A stretch of DNA of 64,000 bases from Ascaris suum (lineage: Eukaryota > Nematoda > Chromadorea > Rhabditida > Ascarididae): NCBI GenBank assembly GCA_013433145.1, contig CM024184.1, forward strand, positions 4,526,137 through 4,590,136, read 5' to 3'. Of this stretch, positions 1 through 14,120 are shown one piece after another (positions within the stretch are counted from its first letter, which is position 1; the number at the start of each line of letters is the position of its first letter). A program made the position numbers and the translations under genes. The notes under the pieces were generated by a model. It was given only the letters and a program-made list of their open reading frames with translations. It had not been told where the DNA came from and did no database searches.

Positions 1-652
1 AATTAAGACTACTCGTTACTGGTTAAAAGAAATAAGTCCCAAGAGGAAAAAAAAAACTTTCACAAGTTTATACAGATGTAATGATTGACGCAAACATATA
101 TTCACCAATAATCTACGCCCAAAGAGGAAATCTCTTCGGACATTAGCGATTGCAGTGCTATTTACTATTAATTACTGATAATTGGCATTGTGTAATTTTA
201 TTTGAAAGAATGTGAACTGAAGGGTTCAATCATAGTTTCGTTCGATGCATTTTTGTTAGTGAAATACAAAATGATCTGCGTTTGCAATATGTAGGCACAT
301 TTTTGCTGCTTACTGCGAATCCCATAGCACCTCAAATGACTTCATTAAACGATTCAAGAGTTAGACTTGACCGAATTGAGAAATTCAGTACTCATAAAGT
401 TCTGAATTCTGCGAATCCGGTGTTAGTGATTATTTGTCAAGCACGAAGAATTCACCATCGTTCTATAAAGTAAAGAGTTTCGGTGCAAGACAGAAAAAAA
501 AACCTACATCATGAAGAAATAGACTAGTTCGAGATGTCTAGCGATAAATGTATGGTTCTTGTTGGGTTCTCTAGACGATGTTATCGAGTCGACTTATCAT
601 ATCTTCAACGCCGAAATATTGCAAATTGTTATAGTTTTAATCAATATTACAG

Positions 653-949
653 TTTATTCATTCATCGTTTAGTTTTGCTTATTGCGCGGTCGGTTTGAAG
701 AGGCGTCCGAGCAAAGTCTTCGGCTTTGACCTGCCGAGTCATTCCGTCCAGTGGTCTCATCAGGACGCGGACGGTGGAACAAGTCGCATGGAACAACGGT
801 AAATCGACTCGTCAGTATCCGATGGGCAGGAGACGAGCCTAAACCCTCACCTTCGCGCTACCTCACAACTTCAGCTAAACGGAAGTGGTAGTGATATGAA
901 GAGACATTTATTCGTAATGAATACTTGGTCGATTCAAGTAAACAAGTAA
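653..949 (+). other. GC-rich candidate exon or gene remnant, one in-frame stop
   Basis: After ATATTACAG at 652 an open frame runs 49 codons to a TAA at 800-802, then stays open 48 more codons to a TAA at 947. It reads VGLKRRPSKVFGFDLPSHSV and continues. A GTAAAT donor starts at 799, just at the first stop, so the first half may be an exon; the second half could then be intron. I recognise no domain. High GC alone lengthens open frames, so it may be chance. Confidence 0.25.
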
Positions 950-3900
950 AAAGTACAGTTTAATCAATTATAGTCAACAAATATTGCAATAGTGCAAAAA
1001 ATGAAATTGAGAGTAAATATTGTAAAATTTGAAAAGCTCTTCAAGTTGATAATATCGAAATTTTTTTATTAATAGAAAACGTGCACATTGGATTATAGAA
1101 AGATCAAATATAAATTTGCAACGGCTCTCTTTTAGCGATTAAAAAGTAATAAAACTTGTATAATTGATACTTTATTGCTTATTTTTTTCAAAAACAAGAA
1201 CAAAAAACAGGTTTATGGGGAACTCAGCTCTAAAAGAACGAGCATAAATCTAGATGAGCAACTACCCTTATTACACAACTGTTCTTAATGCAATTAGTCT
1301 ATGGCGTAAAGCCCCAGTCGAATAAATATCCTATAACTTGAATCCATGAAACAAGTGAATATGATGGATGTGCTTTCGTTTCGACAAATCACATAGCGCA
1401 TATAAGAGTAATGCGAAATACCTGGCTTTCCCTTGCTCTATCTCTGCTACTTGATTATTCAAAAATATTGGTTACTAACACCTTATATAGAATTATAGAA
1501 ACAAACCACATAAAAGAAAATAGCGCCTTTACAATCTTTATGCAATCAATGCTTTTTGTATAACGAAAATACGCTTCAGACTGATATCAGGCGAAAAAAT
1601 TTTGCTCGAAGATTTTATGAATGGTTGGTTTGATTGAAATACAAATGCGTTTTTAGGTATATATTATTATTGGTTGGTAAATAAGCGAAAAATTGGTTTT
1701 TCTCACGATCACAAAACGGCACATCATACATGCTCTTCCATTTGTTACTTAATATTTTCGTTTCTTCATTGTTGGACTGAACTTCATAAAATGTGATATC
1801 CAACATGAAAAATATAAATAAACTCATCTATACCAGCTATATTCGTTTTGCGAACATAGCGATCGACTGAAAAGAGTAAATTGGAAAAGAGGGATGTATG
1901 TGCCGCTCAACGAGCAATCTACTTTTAAAAAAAAGTCGTTGAAATCGTCAAAAGATAATTCAATTTTTTTTTCGATATTTGTGCGTTGTTTACTATATGA
2001 TCAAACATAGCACGAAAAACAATCGCTTACGTATGAAGGATATGGTGTGATCATGTTCAGCTCATACATATTCTATGATTGAATCGATGAAAGTTTTTCA
2101 AAAATCGAGATGAGACAAGAATAAATACGAAAGAATTTACGACTTCGTAGAACGATAAGGGATGAAACTGAATTGTGAGGGTTTAGAACCGACTTTCGCA
2201 TAAAATAATTTGTTAGTTTATCTCCGATGATTCTCTCGAAAATTTTACGAACGAATGGAGGAGGTGAGATTAATCGAACGAAACCTTTTTGTTAGGCTTA
2301 AAAAATCAGAAGAAAGAAGAAAAGAAAGCCTTGAAAATTCTGAAATTAGAAAGCTCAGAAACGAGGAAAAATTTTTATTAGCAAAAGTGTTTATCATAAA
2401 TCACTGACCGCAAAACCATTGACAGAACCAAAATCTCCGCTATGCGCATTTGCAAGGCAGAATTGAGAAGAAACCGCAGCTGGAGCTCAATAAACCAAAA
2501 AATTTTAAAATATCGCTATCGGTGGTCGAATACAGGTATAGCGTTAACATATTTTACGTGCACGCACGTATTGTGCCTCTTTGTACTGTCTTGCAAACTA
2601 TAAAATGATGTTATGCACTTGAATGGACCATTAGAGAAAAATTCGTTTCGACTGTTTCTTGCCAGACGTAGTTAGGATGTGCTATAAAAGTTGCTCATCC
2701 TTTTTCCACAACCGATCGGTGAGTGGTTTAAACCGAATTCAAGATGTAGGTTTGTTCATCTGACCAATCGGAAACGAGAAAAGATATGAAGCATTATTTC
2801 ATCGGTACAATCGGTTAATTTATTGCGCAGAACGGCAATGGCCTCACATCTATTACCTCTCACACATAATTTATTTCTTTCAAGAAAGTGAAACAAAATT
2901 TTAAATATTTTCCAACCAAATTACAACGAAGAATGAGTAGAAAAATATGATAGGAAAGTATATTTCACGTCAATCTTTGACTTAAATGCATAAAGGTAAG
3001 AAGAAAATACAAGAGATAATATACGCAATTTTATAAAAGCCATTAACGCATAAACAAGTGCACAAATTTGAATTGAAGCTTATCTGATAGGCAACTTTGC
3101 GTTTATTAGTCCTCTTCAAATATTTTTATAATTTGCCATAGAATATAGGATATGCGAAGAAATATCCTCGAATTTTCATCAACTAATTCACTAGGGGATT
3201 TTCTTAGAGGGAAAAAACTTATTCTTTTCGTAATTTAGCTGAAATAAAATGAAAAATCGTTAAATATGAATTTTTTTCTCTCTGATTTTTAAATTTAACC
3301 TCTTCTAACGTTTCGTAAATCAATATGAAACATATTTTTGGAATATATGTTATGCGCATCAAAATTATTGATTGCAATGACTACAAAACTGAAATTACCT
3401 TAGAGTAAGACAGATACACTTATATGCACATAGATAAAACATTGTTATAATGTACTTCTACAGGAAAAATTTGCAAACGCATAGAAAAATTCAAGCTAAA
3501 CCTTGATCTTTCGATAGTACTCTATTTGCGCGATAAGGAATTCCACCTGAAAAAATTTATGGCTTTTTAAAAAAATATAATGAAGTAATGAGACATAATA
3601 TTTATGATTTTCATTCGATGTATATATGCAAAAATTTTTTAATGAGTACAGCAATAAGAAATAAATATCGAATTTTAGAATATCATATGAGAATTATTAC
3701 ATCGATAGTACACGCCAGAGATGTTGAAATACATCGGAAAATACGATTCTGAATGCATCATTCAAAAAAACAAAAAAAAAAAATGTTCAACGCCCTACAA
3801 AATAATTGTTCCTCAAGAAGTTTTATGCTACAAACTTCATAGAATGTATGCGATAATGTAATCCACCCACCCATTCATCTTCTAATCAAAAATGGTGTCC

Positions 3901-6900
3901 AAGGATAAAGCAAAGAAAAACGAACGTGATATGTTGATTAATTAAGTGACAATGAGCACAGGAAGGAAAATTAATGCGATTAGAAAAATTGATGAAAGCA
4001 TTTTTAAAAATCGGGGATAATCGAGTACATTATAGAAGTTCTAATATGCATAAGCAAATATGCAATGGAAATTTAAAGTTTTCTATCGGCACAATAAAGC
4101 ATGTGCATAAATATTAAAGAACTTATTTTATTCGCTCATGGATTTAATCGCATAAATATTTGATATTTGATGAAATTAATGCTAGTTATAGAAAGAAATG
4201 TGATTTGCAACGAGTAGATAGATTTGATCGTTAGTTTATTTGCAAACTTATCGAGAGTCTTGATGATTCAATGCTATAAATTGAAGAGACTTTAGAGCTA
4301 AAGAAATTCCATTGATATGCTATTTTCCGTTTGGCTCACCTGAAAAGTCAACTTTATAACTTATACGCAAATCACAAACATACAAAAATATCTTGGCTTA
4401 ATTTTATTAGTGCGATCGCTTATATAAAATTTCAATGTCATGACTTTTCTTTTCTTTATTGCAGTAAAAGTGCTCCAACATGCAGGTCAATTTTTCTCCA
4501 CACGTGATTAATAATAATATAAGGCCTTTCAATAATGATCGATAAAACCTGAAATGTGATATAGAGGATCACAAATTATGCTTATTAAATACTCCGGAAC
4601 TTCAGCATTAGCGGCGTTCGATTTTTTTTTGCTGGACAGACAAGGCTAAATTGCATCAGCATGGGCATCACATCGCTATAATATCGCTTCTGTAGAGGAA
4701 ATTTCCATGAAAACATAATAAGGTTAGCTGAAAGCTGTACAAATGTACTGCTATAGATGCCAGAAAGCATTGTTAAAGCTTTGTTTACTTGGCTGCTCAT
4801 TCTTCTTGTCATCCATCAATGAAAAATTGTTCTGTGTTCGTGCATCCGTGTGTTCACTAATCAGTTATTTCCCAATCAATGATCAAATTCTCTTGCTTAG
4901 AAAATAAACGCATCATAGAATGATCGAAATTCAAACTCAGTGAAAATGATGCTTATGGGTGATGCAAACAACCTTGCTCAAGTCCTACTGGGAATCGGGC
5001 ATCTGAGTTTAAACCAACATCTGTGATCTCATGAGTGAGAGCTATGAGCATTTCAGTCATAATTTAAAACGGAGTTCAAGATTAGTCAGAAGCCAAACGT
5101 ATAATGGCTTCTGCATAAGAATCTGAAAATATTTTAAATGTTGTCCATATCCGTAACTGTTTAAGGCAATCTTAATTGGCATTGCTTTATCCTCGGTATA
5201 CAATCGACTTTTTGTAGGGGATTTCTTTTTATAAGGTCTCTGCCTATAGTCACCGCGTTAAATAATTCCGTTAATTTCCTCTCTTACTTTAACAATTATG
5301 TTTTGAGAAAATTTTTCACTACATTGGGATAACTTTTTGATGATATGATACGATTTGATGATTTCGGCTTTTTTTGAAGTTTCACTTAATCAAACAAATG
5401 AAGTATTCGTTCCGTAATTTTCGCAAAGTCGAATAAATGGGTTCTGATCTCTCGAAATTGTTATTTATATTTTATTTGCATTCCACTACGCTAACATTAG
5501 AGGTCAGATCACCATTTTCATGAGTATATAGCTTACCTGAGCAGCTCTCAGGCTCGAGCTCTCAGGCTCGAGCTCATATGTGAAATCAAGCATTCCAAAG
5601 TTGGAAATAAACAAGATTTCTGATGATAAATTTATTTACGCTCCAATAAAATGCTTAGTTCGCTATGTCGGTTGCAGAATCCTCATCTTCACATTTAAGG
5701 ATAGCAAAAAACTTCGATTTCTCGATATGGCTATAATTAGTTATGCTGTAGATTCATCAATTCGGCTAGTTCCGGTGATTGTCGTAATAAGTTTACGTTT
5801 ATCAATCTGCTTAATCAACATTCTTTTATTAGGTAATTTGTTTCTTCATATGCCGTATACCTAACTATTACATTCGTGTAAATCATTATTTATAGTGCAT
5901 TTTATACACATGAAATAATTTTTGTACTATTTTTGGGGTAAATGTATGACCCCTTTATGAAAGCATCGATAAGGATGTCTCTGATGAAATTTATTATAAG
6001 TGATTCAATTATCTCAAGCAAAATTTTAGCATTTTCAGTCAAAACTCGTTCGATTTAGTATTCCATATAAAGGAAAACAACATCTCATATGATGGATCAG
6101 AGAATTTCACGTTTGTTTCCACCAAACTTCGAACACAATTCACTCAACGGATTTAGACGAAAATAATGAAGGTTAGGCTACGGCAATTCTTCGGAGTCCG
6201 TATATAAAATCTTCAAATTTTTCTGAAAGTCTCCCATATTTAAAATAAACGAGTAAATGAATAAGTGAACAAATAAATAAGTGAATAAATATATAATAAA
6301 TAAAATAATGAATAAAATCTTCACATAATTAAAGAGGAGGCCGCTTAATCGATTTGAGAAGATGATTTAACAAAACATTGGATGCAAAATTGATGAATAA
6401 TTTATGAGACGTTGAAAGAAGAATTAAAGTTAAGCGAACATCTATTCAACGAGGCTATTAGCAAATTACCATAAAATGATGCTCTAGTAGATTCATTAAT
6501 AGTTAAGGAGTAATATACTTACCGAAACAAGAATTATACTTTCTCAGCGAAACAAATGACATATGCTTCGTTATACCCTTCCGTGGTATTGACTACATTA
6601 CCCGTCAGCAACAAAAGAAAACTATCAAATGAAACTGAAACCATAAGAAGAAATAATCGCTTTGCAAAATTGCCAATTGAAAATGAGAAAAAAAAATTCG
6701 CTAACTCAATAAATAAAATTTTTCACATGAATTTTTTATTATACGTTATTAATCAGACTCTATGAAAGTATTATAATATTTGCTAATAATATCTATCAGG
6801 TGGTAACTGCATAACTACAGCTGTCACATTCGTTCTTTCCGTATAGTGTAGTGAAATATGCTAATGCATATAATAACGCTGTAATAGTGTGCAAATAAAT

Positions 6901-9900
6901 TCATGAACTTTTGACACTAAATATAGGTCATCATAAGAGAAATCATTTAAGGAAATCATAAATAGCCTGAAATATTCATCAGATATTTTCATGCTTAGCT
7001 TCGCTACAAAATATCACTTAAAGACTATCGAATTCAACACGTTCAAAAATTTTCTTGTTAGGAAACTAGTTAATATGCAAATTAGTATCAGAGATCAAAT
7101 AACAATCTTAATTTGTTTTTATCATATCAGAATTTTATCGAAGTTATCAACGAAATACTTCAATCACTCCAATTATATTTCATTTTTCTGATGACGGAAA
7201 AAATTACTCTGTTATAAATCTCATTGAGAAGGTTATTAATAATTATGTGGTTATGTGAGAAAAGAATTTTATATTCAAGAAAGAAATTTCCCAGGAATAA
7301 GCCCTTAACGAGTATCAAAATATCCACAATAGTGTATTCTTCAAATTTTCGTGTTTCTCAATGGAAGCAATGAATAATTACGAGCATAACCATTTAAACC
7401 TATTTAAGAATGAAGAATCATATTCGAACGTTCATCTATCTTATGATGGTTTGATTTATAGATGTGATATGAGCGCTAAGAGTGGTAAAAAAAAATAAAT
7501 ACAACGAAGTGATGCGTTTTAAATGCGAGTACGGATGGTGAAGTTTGCGCACATTTTGTACGCACATATGCGCTTTTGCATACTTGAAGAAACCGAGGAG
7601 AAAATATGCAAACAACGTAAAACGAAAGAGAGGAAGTACTCTCAAAAGAGATCATGTTCGCATAGTGATAGCATGAAGGGGGAATAGAGAGCAGGAAGCA
7701 AAGAGAACAGGATAACTTCATAAAAAATTGTGGACAATTTAAAAGGGGGAAAAATTAAGCATAATTTATAGCGAATGAATTGCATGTTTAATAGGTAATA
7801 AAAAGAAAAATAATAAAAATTTTTCGAGATTAAAATATTTTCGAAGAAAAGTTTTCCATTCTCGAATAAATCTCATATATTACTATTGAGAAAAGATCTC
7901 CATTTGTGAAAGATTATTTACAAGAGATTCATCACTGCGTTAAACATATCGATGTTCTCGAAATTTGAGTGCTGCTTTAAAAGATGATTTGTTCCAGCAA
8001 TATCGGATGAAACTATTATTATATGCGTGAATTAAAAAAAAAAGCTTAAGCTCAAAAGTATTGAAATATCGTGCTATCGCTCATTTTAGTCTAAATTATG
8101 TATTGGATTATCAAAAAAAAAAATTCCATAATTTAAATCAGTTAAGTTTCTTCGTTGTAAACAACTTGTAACTGATAGTTTGAGCTTATTCTCAATAAAT
8201 GAAGGCTATAGATCGTAAAAGAACGTAAAAAATTGCTTACCTTTATTTTTCAGACAGCCTTCAATTATTTTCCACATTCTCAGCTGTTTTCAACTTCAAG
8301 CCATATTGAGATCAGAGATTAGCTTTAACAATGGTTCAAAAGCTTCAGCAGACAAGGCCAGAAATTGCAGGTAATTCCTGTTTTTTCCTCGCGCATTGCA
8401 ATAACCTCTGGACTATTCAAAAACTATGTAGTGATCCTCATACACTTTTTCAAAAAGATTAATGATATAACTGGTTGAGATTTGCACGAAGAAGTCTATC
8501 TATATGCTGCTAACTTACTGCCCTCTACGTCTAGATCGGTTGATGTGGACATATGCTTACAATGCAGTCGCGATTTCATAGATGTTTGCGCGCAAGATAT
8601 TTCCAAACGCCAAATATAATTTATTAGCTCGTTTTCGAAGTTTACTGTCAGATATATTCCTCCATAGAACATCAAAGTGGCCAAGGATTTAGGACTTGAG
8701 GTCAATAGGGAGTCACAATCCACTACTCAACATACGGAAGAGGTAATAAAAGAAAACAATAACTTAATCCTATATTTTATACTTCCAAATCTTAAATACG
8801 GACTTCTTGGTAAGCACGGATAAGATATTTGCACTATCCACCTTCGATTATGACTGCAAAATGTACTCTCGTGCAAACTTAAACAATTAAATTTACTAGA
8901 ATCTATTTGATTACAATTAACCTAAATACAACCTTTGCTTTGTTAACTCTCGCTAGCCTGTGTTGATCGACCTGAGTGGGGATAACTACAGGCACTAGAA
9001 ATGAGATAAACTCTAAATGATATCGTTGAGGCATATAACATATATCATATGGACACTCAAATGATTTCATTTATAGCAAACGGATCACAAATAATTGAAA
9101 AATTATAACGTTTCTTTGAATTAATATGTGAACTGATATATGAAAATAGAAGTGATATTGAACGTTCCTTCACGAATACAATAGTTGTCCGAGGGAACCA
9201 TTTCTCCCAAAAAAATTGCAATCACTCCTAAATCACCTATTATTTAATTTGCATTATGTGAGATCTTATTAGATGCCACTTACCCACTGACGTTATTACC
9301 CATCATAGTGCAGATTTGTATTTTTCGCGAATGCAATTTGATGCGCTTCAAAGAGTTTCCGGCAAAAAAACTAGGTCAGCTACGGCTTACTTTCGCGGGA
9401 GAAATCCATTCATCATGACATCTTCTTTGTTTTATTTTCCGAATATAACTCTCAAAAAAACCCCTCGAAATATAATGATATCAATATTTGTTCAACATTT
9501 CATCTGTTCAGTAAATGTCAAACATCATATGCAAACATTTCATCAAACTTCATCGCATAGGTCATATCAATAACTTGCAAGTATTTTGGATGAGGTGTGT
9601 TGATTTTTTGAGGGCACGTATCGAAAAATTTATTGTAATCGTGTTGGAGTAAAAGTTTAAATGTCTATCAAGGGCACGTCTCGTAAACTCCTACGATGTC
9701 GGTTGAATTTTCGCAGTAAATGCTATTGACAGGAAAGAATTAACCACTGACTCGTTTTATTCAACTCTGAAAACGTTATGAAAGCAAAGAAATAATTAAT
9801 TACAATTTGTGGTCTTATCATTCAATTCCATTGATAAATTGAGAAATGAGCAGTTAAAAAAACAAAGATGCGCAGCTGATGCATAAATGTGCATAGCTAG

Positions 9901-12900
9901 TGCACCTTATGAGAGTTGCTTTCACTTAACTACAAACAACGTCGTCGAATCGAATTAATAATCATGTATAACGTATGTCAAGAGAAAATAACCATCTATT
10001 CACATGAAAATAGTATTGCTGAGATGCCATAACCCCTACATTTATGAGAATTTAATATGGAAAAAAGCGATGAAAATGATCACATAATAAGCGACAGATA
10101 ATTTTCGCACATGTATCAATTTGCTCATGGAATGATCATTGAATTTACGAAACTGAATGGACTTCAAGAGTACCTGTCTTGTTCTTGCACTCCTCCCCGT
10201 CCCATAAATCCACTCAAATATTCAAATATCAATTCTGCAATCCGCAATCATTCACCCATAAGTGCCAATATAAAAATTCGGTCTGCAAATTTCAGCGGTG
10301 CACTATTTTTTTTCGCTCCGATCAATATCAAGGGGTAAAGATTTGATTAACAACGCCACAAAACCATTGATCCCCATAGCTGAACTAAGTGATGTTAGTG
10401 CACATCTATTTAGTGTACATGTAGTAGTGCAGGGAGTATTACTGCTGAACTCCTCATTGCTTTGCTGAAATTGGTCGAAGGATAATGGTGAACGAAAATT
10501 CTCAACCATTATATCATTACACCAGAAATAATTTCGGTTCTTAAAGTATTTTTGGAAATTTCTACATAAGCGCATTACGGCATCCTCGCATAATGAATTT
10601 TTTCAAATGGCGTCCTTACGTATTATTCAAAATCTTCCCATGCACAAATCTGTGTGTATTCATCGGGTTTCGTGATTTTTTCAATCTGGAAGTTGCAAAT
10701 TTCGGCAATGAAATATGATTTCTATACTTAAAAATATTACTTTATGTTCTCTCAGTACAATCAAAAGCGAATAATTTTTTCTCGTTGACGGCTTAAGCGA
10801 CGAATAAATTTCCTGGTAGAACGTATTTTAAATCTTTTCCTTTTTTTTTTAAACGTTTGGGAAATCGAATAGCTTGACGAGTTCAAATGCAATCGTATAT
10901 ATCCATATATCAAATCGAATCGCCTTGACGTTTATTTCCATTTATTTTGAGGCCGTTCATTTTTCGCACGTCACATAAACGAAATATCCCAAACATTTTC
11001 GAACTTTCGGGGTTAACTTAGGATAGCCTTTGAAAAAAGGAGCAATTTCAAAGAGTTGATTGAGTGATGGCTGGTTTTTTTTTTCAGATGCCTGTAGAAG
11101 ATTGATAATTAACAAAAATGTCGCATCTAGTCATGACAAGAATATTTATTTCTTTCAAGTTAAATTCTTCCTTTTGTGAAGAATATTGCGGAGTCGGCTG
11201 ACTATTAAACAGGCGTAATGTTCAACGAAGTTAGGCAATTTCGTATTTCCCAATGGTTGCAATGTGTATGACACCCATCATGCGGAACAAATATGTTGAA
11301 CCACTCTTTTTTTGAGTGTTGCGTTCGTTATGCATATGTTTGCATTGTATATCGCCATAAAAATAAAAGAAACGTTCTTTTTTGATAAATTTTCAATACA
11401 CTTATAACTCGTTATCATAGTTATTCTTGATGGTTTTTAATATACAAATGAAAAGAGAGCGAATAAAATGCGTGGATATTTTATGAAAAAAAGAAAAAAT
11501 TTGCTCACGCAAACTATTCATATTCAAAGCAAATATTAACAACAATATAAACACATAATAATCGATCATAAAACGGCAATTCGGTTAAAAAAAGCCGAAT
11601 TGAGGAAACGCTTGGCTTAAATAAAATTTTCGTTGCATTTATTTTATATCATACGAGAAATAAGACGATTTAGAATTCGTTATAAACACGAACAATACTT
11701 GAAAAGCATATGTTAACTGAGGCGATCAATGCGCCAAAGAAGCCAAATCCCCTCCCCTCTCGATCATATCCCCTCGTGTTCAAGTTTCTCGAAAATTCGA
11801 TGGCATAATCCTTTGATATGGCGCTTGATGAACAAAGATGAACACTGTTTACAAAGATGTGTCATAGAAGCCAACGTCAAAGCAATCTTTCAATGCTATC
11901 CCTCGGGAGTTTCAAGCTTCAAATAGCATCAAAAATCATCGATCCTCCCCCATACTGAAGCGACACACCATTTCAGTGTCCTTTCAGCAAATGATACCGT
12001 ATTTAGTTAGCATAGACTTCGATAAATATGACTGAACTTTAATCGTCAATGAATTTCTTTTGAGAATGAAATATGACGAACAGTTACATTTAGTTTAGTA
12101 CAACACATATGGAGCGGCTGTGAGTGTTTATTACTCCTATGAAAACGAATAACATTCAATGGCGCAAATGTCATACGCGAAAGACAGCATCATTTGTGCT
12201 CGTTCCATTTCTTATTTTCTGTTTATTTCGCTACTCATTTCTCGTTTACAGACTATTCATAATTTGATACGTTATTCGAGAGATTCGATTAGCAAATTCT
12301 GCGTACATTGTTACCTACTCGATGACAGTCTCGATGTAGCACAGAAATCATACGTTGCAATATCATCGAGTCACTAACGTTCCTCATGTTCCTTTCTAAA
12401 TTTAGTTTAATATGTGTAATACATTTGTATCAATACATTTATACGTTGCATTGATTTCATTTCTAATAGCTAGAGAAATATGAAGAAAGCAAGAGAAATA
12501 TAAGTCGATGGTTTTGATGTGAGATATAAGGGGACCTTCTATATGACATTTTGAAGCTAATGAAAGAGCGTGAAAGGGTCGCATGCAATAAAAGGTACCT
12601 AAATCGACCATGGATTTTAGAGCCAGCTAGATTAGATTTTCTGCCAGCCGGAGCGCAAAAAAAAAATGCAAATCTTCTTCAGAAGCATCTCACGAACAGA
12701 AGAATCAATTAAAATGTGGCATCAATATCGATGCTGAATTAACAGAATCGCCAGTTGCGCAAGCCCACCATCCCTTTTGGCATTATCGTTCCCTCCTTAG
12801 ACAATAATTTCATATAGTGCAAACTCGACCATTCTACTGGATGTGTGATGAATTTTACAAATTCAGCAGCGAACTTTCAAAAGTCATCAACAAATCAAGC

Positions 12901-13500
12901 CAAAAATGATACTTCCTCCCTCTGGTACTTTCTCGCTCTACCCCCAATAACTAACTTTAGGACAACTAGCTTGTTTAAACAGTCCACATAAGACATTGAG
13001 CAGTCATCATTTAGAATTGAAAAGTCCCCGAAATAATAGAAACCTACAGTACTTAGGTGGGAAAGAAGTGGAAAAAAAGTTGAGAAAATGAGGAAATTTT
13101 TCGAAGCACTCAAAAATTTTCGAAATTATCTATCTCTCTTCAGTCGACGAAGATCTCTGCTGATGGCAATACTGCTCACTTTTCAATTTCATTGCTTCAA
13201 AAGTAATCTCAAACAAGATTCTTACTTTGACTTTTGAATTCCTGTCACGATCATATTTTCTGCAAAAAAAAATTTCGTGACCTAAGAACTGATGACCCTC
13301 AGATTAGTTGCTCACAACTTGACGATAACAAATCCATATTTTCTTGAATGTTTTGCTAGAAATTCATAGTGATTTCAGTAACGGCGAGAGAGGGCTGTTG
13401 GAATATTCTAAAAGTGCATCGAGCACCCTCTAGTGTAATCAGATTAGAGTACACGTATGGATACCATCGATGTCAACAAAGAGCAATATGAGAACGAAGT
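950..13500. other. AT-rich stretch without a recognised gene
   Basis: The open frames here are short, AT-driven and unrelated to families I know. Contents worth noting are a 14-base tandem duplication at 5545-5572 and an AT-rich stretch with repeated (G)AATAA words at about 6239-6320. The rest is probably intergenic or intronic DNA. Confidence 0.5.
5545..5572. repeat. 14-bp tandem duplication
   Basis: Two exact copies of CTCTCAGGCTCGAG stand head to tail, containing XhoI-type CTCGAG palindromes, in otherwise AT-rich DNA. Confidence 0.9.
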
Positions 13501-13759
13501 CCTAAGCAAGATTCCAAACAACTAATTGTTGAGGCGTTCTTTTATCATTTTTCAGAAGCAATGGTAGTAAAAGGGTTTGCCACCATAGACTGGAGACCGT
13601 TCACATACTTACTGAGTGGGCCTTGTCTTAGACCACAAAGTCTGCCATAAAGAAAATCTTCCTAAGCGCCGTTGTTTGTTTCCGGTCTTAGGTAACCTCA
13701 GATAGAGCCTCTATAACGTAGAACCGATCACCGTTGTCGAAGAAGTCAAAGGCATGGCC

Positions 13760-14120
13760 TTAATGGACATTTGCATAGTGAAACGTTTGGAAGCATGTTG
13801 GCGACAAAATCTCTGCTGTTAATATGCTCACCGCCAACATTTCACGATATAAAAAAAAGTGATAGCATTTTGACGACAGCCATACTCCTAAAAATGTGTC
13901 GTATGAGCCACTCATCCAGACAGCAATTCCACATATACTCGGCATCAATAATGCCGACGCATTGAGGGTATACAAAATTGCTTTCGACAATTATTTATTC
14001 ATAGAACGCCCTCTGGGAACAACAAGCATATATGATCGACAACTCAAACAGAGAAGAAAAAACGCTTCAGTGAATGGCATAATGATGAAACATTTTTTTC
14101 AAGGCTCTACGATCTTATAG
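13760..14120. other. ORF-like island on both strands, unassigned
   Basis: A plus-strand frame from about 13896 to a TAG at 14118 reads SYEPLIQTAIPHILGINNAD and continues with a basic stretch. The antisense frame (13990-13760) is hydrophobic. Both look protein-like, but I recognise neither and cannot tell which, if any, is coding. It may be a decayed gene or an exon of an unknown one. Confidence 0.2.
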
